Part shown: positions 1 to 4,894 of the stretch, one piece after another
How the letters are laid out: each line of letters starts with the position of its first letter
Position numbering within the stretch: the stretch's first letter is position 1
Source of the DNA: a bacterium
GTDB taxonomy: Bacteria > Patescibacteriota > Saccharimonadia > Saccharimonadales > Saccharimonadaceae
Reading direction: 5' to 3'
Length of the DNA stretch: 14,213 bases
Assembly (NCBI GenBank): GCA_029565375.1
Contig: JAKQOF010000053.1
Span: 1-14,213 of the forward strand
Translations under genes and position numbers: made by a program
The notes under the pieces: model-generated
What the model saw: only the letters and a program-made list of their open reading frames with translations
Database searches by the model: none
Told to the model about the DNA's origin: nothing

Positions 1-489
1 GCCTGTCAGGCCTACCTTGCCAGATAATTGCCCACCGATGTTATTCGCAACTGCACCACCAATCGTGCTGTATGCACCGGTTTCGGGCTGCGTCGGCACC
101 GAGAGTCCATGCCAGTTCAACGCGTCGTTGAGTGCCTTAAACGTCACGCCAGGCTGCGCATGAACAAAGTGCTCTTTGTCTTTAAGTGCGATGTAAATAA
201 TGTTGTTGAGGTGAGCGGTCGTATTGATAATAAGACCTTTACCGATTGCGCCGCCAGTTGTATCAGACCCAGATCCTCGAACAGTTAGAGGAAGAACGTG
301 ACCTTTCTCGGCCAACTGCCATGAAAAGCGAGCGGCTTTGCGAATGTCATTTGTCACCCGAGGAAAGATGACAAGCTCGGGCTGAATCGACAAGATACTA
401 CCGTCGCGCGAATAGCGGGCACGTATGGCCTTAGACCCCGTGATCTCACCTAAAATATGTTCGTTTAAGTACTCGGCAATTTTACTCAT
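1..489 (-). CDS. FAD-linked oxidase (GlcD/D-lactate dehydrogenase-like), N-terminal part, runs off the left edge
   Basis: Reading frame of 163 codons from an ATG at 489, open to base 1, so only the N-terminal third or so is present. The visible part matches the FAD-binding domain of the VAO/PCMH (FAD_binding_4) oxidase family. It has a TVRGSGSDTTGG stretch near residues 68-79, corresponding to the FAD pyrophosphate loop, then a GLIINTTAHLNNI strand and an AQPGVTF turn. The STIGGAVANNIGG segment near residues 142-154 is the second conserved flavin-contact loop. Such enzymes oxidise 2-hydroxy acids such as lactate or glycolate; the substrate cannot be told because the substrate domain lies outside the window. 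The start is supported by an AGGA ribosome site a few bases upstream and a promoter about 35 bases upstream. It is divergent from tRNA-Leu. Confidence 0.85.
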   Translation of the reverse strand, partial: MSKIAEYLNEHILGEITGSKAIRARYSRDGSILSIQPELVIFPRVTNDIRKAARFSWQLAEKGHVLPLTVRGSGSDTTGGAIGKGLIINTTAHLNNIIYIALKDKEHFVHAQPGVTFKALNDALNWHGLSVPTQPETGAYSTIGGAVANNIGGQLSGKVGLTG

Positions 490-523
490 CAATTCCTATC
501 CCCATATGTCTTTGTCTGTATGT

Positions 524-552
524 ATGATAGCACAAGCATATTCTGCGTGCCA
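524..552 (-). promoter_or_regulatory. Promoter of the FAD-linked oxidase gene
   Basis: On the minus strand an extended -10 element TGC-TATCAT occupies 532-524. A start site near 517 would give a leader of about 28 bases carrying the AGGA ribosome site. The -35 region is weak (TGGCAC at 552-547, 17-base spacer), which fits a promoter that relies on the TGn extension. Inferred from sequence only. Confidence 0.5.
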
Positions 553-567
553 CTGATGAGCACAAGC
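529..567. repeat. Direct repeat AGCACAAGC, two copies 30 bp apart
   Basis: AGCACAAGC occurs at 529-537 and again at 559-567, each preceded by TGAT or TGATG. The copies are exactly 30 bp apart, close to three helical turns, so they face the same side of the DNA. One copy touches the -10 box of the oxidase gene and the other lies just upstream of the tRNA -35 region. It could be an operator pair, or chance. Confidence 0.4.
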
Positions 568-568
568 C

Positions 569-597
569 TTTATCTGTCACGACATCTTTGGTATAAT
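569..597 (+). promoter_or_regulatory. Promoter of tRNA-Leu
   Basis: A perfect -10 hexamer TATAAT lies at 592-597, with a weak -35 TTTATC at 569-574 and a 17-base spacer. Transcription would start near 604, leaving about 15 bases of 5' leader before the mature tRNA at 620. Confidence 0.65.
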
Positions 598-619
598 ACG
601 TCGGTTACCAAGAATGTAT

Positions 620-704
620 GCGGATGTGGTGGAATTGGTAGACACGCTAGCCTTAGGAGCTAGTGCCTCCGGGCGTGAAGGTTCAAGTCCTTTCATCCGT
701 ACCA
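620..704 (+). tRNA. tRNA-Leu, anticodon UAG, CCA encoded
   Basis: A complete type II tRNA can be folded by eye. The acceptor stem is GCGGATG (620-626) paired with CATCCGT (694-700), with one G-U pair at the end. The D arm contains GGTAGAC. The anticodon stem CTAGC/GCTAG (647-651 with 659-663) encloses loop CTTAGGA, giving anticodon TAG at 654-656, which reads CUN leucine codons. A long variable arm (about 664-678) and a T arm with GTTCAAGTC follow. The discriminator A is at 701 and CCA is encoded at 702-704. The long variable arm plus the UAG anticodon make the leucine identity secure. Confidence 0.97.
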
Positions 705-739
705 AATAAAATTGCGACCTTTTGGTCGCTATTTTATTT
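704..739. terminator. Bidirectional terminator hairpin shared by tRNA-Leu and the MFS gene
   Basis: GCGACC (714-719), loop TTTT, GGTCGC (724-729) form a GC core. It is flanked by AAATAAAAT and its complement ATTTTATTT, which extend the stem to 704-739 with a single T-T mismatch. The A/T flanks give a U-rich tail in both directions, so the element can end tRNA-Leu on the plus strand and the MFS gene (stop at 822) on the minus strand. The outermost pair uses the terminal A of the tRNA CCA. Confidence 0.85.
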
Positions 740-821
740 GCAAATTTGTTATTTTATGGCCTGCAAAGGTCCGTCCCTTGCTCAGCTGATTCTCAGTTTA
801 TAGACGTTTCTGATAGTCATA

Positions 822-2024
822 TTATGATGACACTAGTTTTCGCCTGCGATTTTTTGCTTCGATGTACATGAGCAGCCACAAGACGAGGCCAATTGCAAAG
901 ACAGCAACACCAAACAAGACGTAGCCTGTGAGATAGCCGGTGTCAGTCACAAAGCGCGTAATAAGTGCGATGGCAGCAATATCACCAAGCAATGTAAAGA
1001 CGTTAAGCGCAGAGATAAGCGTTGCTTTGTATGAGTGCTGGATGTCGTGTAGCATCTTGGCCTGGAAGATGATCATGCGAACACGTGAGTAGGCCGCCGA
1101 CAACGTAAACGCTATCACGGCCACGATAGGATTTGCGGTGATACCCATCAGTACAAAGCAGAATGCAAGGAATGTCAGGTCAAAAAAGTAAAACGTCAGC
1201 GGTTTCAGATGGTCCAAAAGGTGGACAAACCAGCCCATAGCTGCCCCGACCAAACTGCCTATAGCAAGAATGACTCCAAACAGTCCGACGGCAATGCCGA
1301 CGTGTTGGAACAAAAGTTCGCGGAACTCTCCCCCATGGTTTGATACACCAGCCAGAAAACCAGAGAAAATAAACAACATGATGTTCTGCGCGTTCACAAT
1401 GCTTTTAATTGCACTGACGGGATTCTTCTTCGGTGCTCCTTCATAAGCAACTTCTTTTGGATGAACAAAACTGATTGTCAGCCAAAGCATGACGACAAGT
1501 GAGAAAAAGCCGAGGATAAATGGCAATGCGTGGTTGATTGGATATGTCGCAGGAATCAACGCAATCAAAATAATGTTGCCGACCAAGCCGTACGTTTGCG
1601 CGCGGCCCATCACCTTAGCATAGTCTTTTTCGCGCTTAAGGGCGATAAGCGTATTGTGAATAAACGACTCAATTGCACCTGATTGAAAGGCATAACCACC
1701 AAAGAACATCACCGACGCAATCAGTCCACCCCAAAAGTTTGGCACAAATGCATAGAGAAGCGGTGACGTGACAGAAATTGATGCACCGAGAATAATTGCT
1801 TTGCGATTACCTATTTTGTCGGCAATATACCCCGCTGGCATTTGCAGGACCGCCTGCACAACCGCCGATACAACCACAATAATAGCCAGCTGTTCTAGTG
1901 TAACCTGCCCAACGGTCACGAGCTGAATCGTAATGAGCGGCAGATATACTCGTTTGGTAAAGATTTTATACCAAGCATACTTGACGATGTTTTTCTCTAA
2001 ACGAGTCTGCTCTAAAGCATTCAT
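822..2024 (-). CDS. Major facilitator superfamily (MFS) transporter
   Basis: A 400-residue, very hydrophobic protein with about 12 membrane segments, the usual size for the MFS. After the second helix it carries the family signature motif A as GYIADKIGNRK (residues 65-75), i.e. G-x3-D-K-x-G-x-R-K. A polar loop around residues 190-210 (EVAYEGAPKKNP) separates the two six-helix halves. It is a secondary carrier of the inner membrane; the substrate is not readable, and drug or metabolite efflux is only the commonest possibility. It follows the GNAT-like gene by 21 bases. No ribosome site precedes the ATG; instead a TGG-TACACT extended -10 ends 7 bases before it, so it may be translated from a leaderless mRNA. 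The C-terminus is basic (NRRRK), consistent with a cytoplasmic end. Confidence 0.9.
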   Translation of the reverse strand: MNALEQTRLEKNIVKYAWYKIFTKRVYLPLITIQLVTVGQVTLEQLAIIVVVSAVVQAVLQMPAGYIADKIGNRKAIILGASISVTSPLLYAFVPNFWGGLIASVMFFGGYAFQSGAIESFIHNTLIALKREKDYAKVMGRAQTYGLVGNIILIALIPATYPINHALPFILGFFSLVVMLWLTISFVHPKEVAYEGAPKKNPVSAIKSIVNAQNIMLFIFSGFLAGVSNHGGEFRELLFQHVGIAVGLFGVILAIGSLVGAAMGWFVHLLDHLKPLTFYFFDLTFLAFCFVLMGITANPIVAVIAFTLSAAYSRVRMIIFQAKMLHDIQHSYKATLISALNVFTLLGDIAAIALITRFVTDTGYLTGYVLFGVAVFAIGLVLWLLMYIEAKNRRRKLVSS

Positions 2025-2031
2025 AAATGAC

Positions 2032-2040
2032 AGTGTACCA
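2032..2040 (-). promoter_or_regulatory. Extended -10 box 7 bases before the MFS start (leaderless promoter candidate)
   Basis: TGG-TACACT on the minus strand (2040-2032) is followed by 7 bases and then ATG at 2024. Start-site geometry puts the first mRNA base at or next to the A of ATG. The hexamer matches the consensus at four of six positions and no clear -35 box is seen. Confidence 0.4.
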
Positions 2041-2045
2041 CGAGC

Positions 2046-2591
2046 CTAGGAAGTCAGTCGATTTTCCTCGCCGCGACGCACCAACGTGACCATCTGATCA
2101 CTCCCCAAGACACTAAATCCAACCTTGCGATGACGCTTGATAGCAACGCTGTCAGCGGTCGGTACCTCTGCCCACATATCAACAGATACGCCGGTCGTGT
2201 CTTCTTGATCAAACAAACTTGCTTGCGCAAAATTAACAGCGATAGCGCTATCTTGGCCATACTGACCAAAAGTCTTCATGCTAAATTCGACGTCACTGTT
2301 GTTCCAAAGATTATGAAGAGGGTTGTGCGTGAGAGTGACGACACCAGCAAGGGCGTGCTTGTGCTGCAAGGCATATACAGATGTCGTCTTGTCATCCAGC
2401 ATTGCACGAACAGTCTCAAAGTCGCGAAAACGTGCGTTATCACGTGGGTTTGCGCGATTAGCTGCCTCTTGGCCCCGAAGGATAAGTTGTGCACTCAGTT
2501 CGTCAGGTAACTCTCCCCTGTACACGTAAAATCCAGCCTCACTGAGGGACTCTGAGTAGGGGCTCTTCTCGACTGTAGTGCGTTTAACCAT
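2046..2591 (-). CDS. GNAT-like N-acetyltransferase, divergent
   Basis: A 181-residue soluble protein with a GNAT-like outline. A central strand LAGVVTL (81-87) leads to a degenerate acetyl-CoA loop, GQYGQDSA (109-116). A helix follows, then a late strand VSVDMWAE (135-142), and finally ADSVAIKRHRKVGF (146-159), which resembles the usual N-x2-A-x3-Y-x-K-x-GF ending. The canonical RxxGxG/A loop is not intact, so cofactor binding is less certain than the fold. GNAT enzymes transfer acetyl groups from acetyl-CoA to amines of small molecules, tRNA or proteins; the substrate here is unknown. It lies between the nucleotidase and MFS genes on the same strand and has its own strong -10 box. Confidence 0.6.
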   Translation of the reverse strand: MVKRTTVEKSPYSESLSEAGFYVYRGELPDELSAQLILRGQEAANRANPRDNARFRDFETVRAMLDDKTTSVYALQHKHALAGVVTLTHNPLHNLWNNSDVEFSMKTFGQYGQDSAIAVNFAQASLFDQEDTTGVSVDMWAEVPTADSVAIKRHRKVGFSVLGSDQMVTLVRRGEENRLTS

Positions 2592-2598
2592 TAGTACT

Positions 2599-2607
2599 AT
2601 TATACCA
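2599..2607 (-). promoter_or_regulatory. TGG-TATAAT promoter 7 bases before the GNAT-like start (leaderless candidate)
   Basis: A perfect TATAAT (2604-2599 on the minus strand) with a TGG extension (2607-2605) is followed by 7 bases and ATG at 2591. The transcript should begin at or beside the start codon, leaving no room for a Shine-Dalgarno site. It lies in the 38-base gap after the nucleotidase gene. Confidence 0.65.
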
Positions 2608-2629
2608 TAAAAGTACTAAAAATGAAATA

Positions 2630-3466
2630 TTATCTTGCTATCGTCTGTATGACACCTGCGAGTTCAGCAAGGCTGCCATGTTCAATGCTTATATCAAACA
2701 GCTCAAACGTCTTTGGTCGTTCGTTTACTTGAAACGATGGATTGTCGGGTTGCGGATCAACAATACGAACGCGAAGAACGGTGTCATCGCCGGCTGCCAT
2801 CGTATAATCATGGATACTGTCGCCAACAAGGATAGTATGCGACCGCTCCTGACGAATACGACTCAGCTCTGGGTGGCCAATCTCTTGCTTGTTAAGTGTG
2901 TGAACAAGCGTTGCCGGATCCCAACCGATAACGCGTCGTGCGTCGTCCAGCTGTAAATCAGTCGAAAGGATCATCGTAGGATGAATGTCATATGCCTTAC
3001 ACCAAATCTCAATTACCTCTCGAACACCTGCTGACATGATAATTGTCGGGACATTATATTTTTCGCAGACAGCAAATAACTCACGCGTACCCGAGCGAAT
3101 AGTTGATTTGGACATGAAGTCATTCTCGACCGCAGTCATGTCCAGGCGCCCCTCGACCATAATGTCGAGTGATGATGTCCACCATTCGACTGCTTCCTCA
3201 GCCGTGAGAGTGCCGGCTTCTTCGAGTGCACGATACTTCCGCTTAATCTCGTCAACACGAGTCGTATCCTCAGCAGGCAAATGACTCCGCAAAATACCCC
3301 ATGACGTGCTGTCGTAATAATTTTTCGATTTGCCGACGGTTAATGTCCGATCAAAGTCGAGCACTACTTGCAACTGATCAATACCGGCCTTTTTAAAGCC
3401 AGCTAGTTTTGCTTCAAGAGCCGCTGTGTTGTTATAAACGAACTCGTCTGGGATAGTGATTGTCAT
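2630..3466 (-). CDS. HAD-family pyrimidine 5'-nucleotidase-like phosphatase (UMPH-1/NT5C3 type)
   Basis: A 278-residue protein. Numbering from this start, LDFDRTLT (36-43) is the HAD motif I with nucleophile D37 and acid D39. MSAG (144-147) supplies the motif II serine, and LVGDSIHDYTMA (213-224) is the motif with the metal-binding aspartates. Between them, KYRALEEAG and EEAVEWW fill the cap domain. Order, spacing and local wording follow eukaryotic cytosolic 5'-nucleotidase III (UMPH-1), including HPTMILSTDLQ and LVHTLNKQE. Members remove phosphate from nucleoside 5'-monophosphates in the cytoplasm. An ATG nine bases further upstream (3475) overlaps the TATAAT box, so the downstream ATG is preferred. 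There is no ribosome site for either. A role in nucleotide salvage is inference. Confidence 0.8.
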   Translation of the reverse strand: MTITIPDEFVYNNTAALEAKLAGFKKAGIDQLQVVLDFDRTLTVGKSKNYYDSTSWGILRSHLPAEDTTRVDEIKRKYRALEEAGTLTAEEAVEWWTSSLDIMVEGRLDMTAVENDFMSKSTIRSGTRELFAVCEKYNVPTIIMSAGVREVIEIWCKAYDIHPTMILSTDLQLDDARRVIGWDPATLVHTLNKQEIGHPELSRIRQERSHTILVGDSIHDYTMAAGDDTVLRVRIVDPQPDNPSFQVNERPKTFELFDISIEHGSLAELAGVIQTIAR

Positions 3467-3473
3467 GTCGTTC

Positions 3474-3479
3474 ATTATA
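3474..3479 (-). promoter_or_regulatory. TATAAT box 7 bases before the nucleotidase start at 3466
   Basis: A perfect -10 hexamer (3479-3474, minus strand) is followed by exactly 7 bases and ATG at 3466, the same spacing as in the next two genes. The first ATG of the frame (3475) lies inside the hexamer and would not be on the mRNA if this promoter is used. No clear -35 or TGn extension is seen. Confidence 0.55.
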
Positions 3480-3510
3480 GATCAAGAATGGTAATACGTT
3501 TACATACAAA

Positions 3511-3530
3511 GAGGACGCCTAAACGTCCTC
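3511..3530 (-). terminator. Hairpin terminator overlapping the rsmD stop codon
   Basis: On the minus strand GAGGACG, loop TTTAGG, CGTCCTC form a 7-bp stem followed by TTTGT. The TAG stop of rsmD (3521-3519) sits in the loop. The U tail is short, so efficiency is uncertain, but the position fits the end of the tyrS-to-rsmD row and precedes a fresh promoter for the next gene. Confidence 0.65.
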
Positions 3531-4064
3531 CTTGCGGTAAAACGCGAGAGCCGCGGTTCCATAACTACGATTGTCCACCACAACAACTCCATTAGTGCCG
3601 GTCGGGGCCTCACCTCTACCTGGATATGATAATACCATAAGCCCATTGGGTTTCAATAGTCTAAATAATTTTTCAACTGTGGATAACTGCATATTATTGT
3701 ACGGCGGATCAGCAATAATAATGTCATATCGCACGTTCGTTCTTGTCGTCCAGGCACCGACACCACCATGAAACGTGATCGCCTGTTCTTCGATATGTAA
3801 TGTTTTAATGTTCTCTTCCAGAATGCGACCAGCAAGTGGATCTTTGTCCAAAAAGGTCGCCGATGCTGCACCACGACTAATCGCCTCGATGCCGACTGAC
3901 CCCGAACCCGCAAAGGCATCCAGGACTACCGCGTCTTTGACTTCGTCGCCAATAATATTAAAAAGTGAGTTGCGAATGCGCTCACTCATAGGATGTGTCG
4001 TGTGACCGTTTGGCGCGGCGATAGTGCGGCCGCCGTATAGTCCAGCAATGACTCGAATATTCAT
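3519..4064 (-). CDS. rsmD: 16S rRNA (guanine-966-N2)-methyltransferase RsmD
   Basis: A 181-residue protein, the normal length for RsmD. The N-terminal VIAGLYGGR and the HPMSERIRNSLFNII segment (24-38) are family hallmarks, although the usual RPT is HPM here. The S-adenosylmethionine site is VLDAFAGSGSVG (47-58), with acidic LDKD (72-75) after the next strand. The catalytic motif IV DPPY (119-122) is typical of N2-guanine and N6-adenine methylases. RsmD methylates G966 of 16S rRNA (E. coli numbering) during 30S assembly in the cytoplasm. The ATG lies one base after the stop of the upstream gene, so translational coupling is possible. A TAAGAT sequence 8 bases before the ATG could also act as an internal -10 box. 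It is the last gene of the row and ends in a hairpin. Confidence 0.93.
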   Translation of the reverse strand: MNIRVIAGLYGGRTIAAPNGHTTHPMSERIRNSLFNIIGDEVKDAVVLDAFAGSGSVGIEAISRGAASATFLDKDPLAGRILEENIKTLHIEEQAITFHGGVGAWTTRTNVRYDIIIADPPYNNMQLSTVEKLFRLLKPNGLMVLSYPGRGEAPTGTNGVVVVDNRSYGTAALAFYRKEDV

Positions 4065-4065
4065 A

Positions 4066-4875
4066 CTACTCTATCTTAGCCTCGTTTGCGGCGCTATACC
4101 AGGCTAAACAGACTGTTTTGATAATCTGAGGTATCAACACCTTGCGGGATTGATTGGCGAGTCGACGCGTCCAGCCTTTTTCGCCAAACTCGTCAAACAA
4201 GTGTAAGTCATATATTTTATGCATCGCTGTGAGAAATATTGCTTCAAAACCATCTTGCTCTACACGGCGTATATCGAGTCGGCTGGGATACGCGTCGTTA
4301 AAGCGCAGTGGCGCGATTGTTGAGGCAATACCCAGCTCAAACGCCAAATGGGCCGAAAACACGCCTCCCACGCCCCAGTACTGCCAATTTTTTGACAGCG
4401 TATCACGGCGATTAATACCCTTGATGATCGTCTTATCTCTTTTAGTCAAGCGTTCAGTATGCGGTTTGCCCCATAACTCTTCAATCTTATCGTTCAATGG
4501 ATAGTGATGCGCTGGCGTCAGGCCATCAACAATAGCATGCGCCAGCCACGCTGCCTCAAACGAGGCACGCTCTTGATTGTGTGAGCCGAGGGCAGCCGTT
4601 AAGTTTGCCATATGGTCGTTAATAATTGTTATCAGTTGGCGATCGTCAGACTTGCTGGGGTCAATGTAGTGCCATGGCTCGTCTTTGGATGGGCTTTTGC
4701 GTTTTATGCCATCCGGACCGTTTATACCCTCAAAGTGAAGAATCTCACGAATCGTGGGAAAAATAACGCCTTCAGGAACCACCTTTTTAAGGTGCCTGCG
4801 CGCGACGCGGTCGATCTTTTGGTGGACTCCGACTATGCGACCTGAGTCACGACGAAATGTTGTGCCTGCATACAT
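4066..4875 (-). CDS. Zinc-dependent phospholipase C / P1 nuclease-like protein, no signal peptide
   Basis: A 269-residue protein whose histidine and acidic residues follow the trinuclear zinc site of bacterial phospholipase C and S1/P1 nuclease. Visible are an early H18, PWHYIDP (67-73), LAHAIVDGLTPAHH (111-124) and FSAHLAFE (173-180). In the last two, H113-x3-D117-x5-H123 and H176-x3-E180 reproduce the HxxxD-x5-H and HxxxE ligand patterns of the family. Secreted members begin the mature chain with a tryptophan ligand after a signal peptide; here there is neither, so the protein looks cytoplasmic. Whether the substrate is phospholipid, nucleic acid or something else cannot be read. It sits between recG and rsmD, 19 bases after recG and one base before rsmD. 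No good ribosome site is seen. Confidence 0.65.
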   Translation of the reverse strand: MYAGTTFRRDSGRIVGVHQKIDRVARRHLKKVVPEGVIFPTIREILHFEGINGPDGIKRKSPSKDEPWHYIDPSKSDDRQLITIINDHMANLTAALGSHNQERASFEAAWLAHAIVDGLTPAHHYPLNDKIEELWGKPHTERLTKRDKTIIKGINRRDTLSKNWQYWGVGGVFSAHLAFELGIASTIAPLRFNDAYPSRLDIRRVEQDGFEAIFLTAMHKIYDLHLFDEFGEKGWTRRLANQSRKVLIPQIIKTVCLAWYSAANEAKIE

Positions 4876-4894
4876 AGGGCTCTTCGCTTCATTC

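Noticed and set aside
28..288. Plus-strand frame of 86 codons at the left edge
   Set aside because: It is antisense to the FAD-linked oxidase, whose flavin-binding motifs are clear on the other strand.
2130..2510. Plus-strand open frame of 126 codons opposite the GNAT-like gene
   Set aside because: No ribosome site or family match. The minus-strand frame has the promoter, start and GNAT-like outline.
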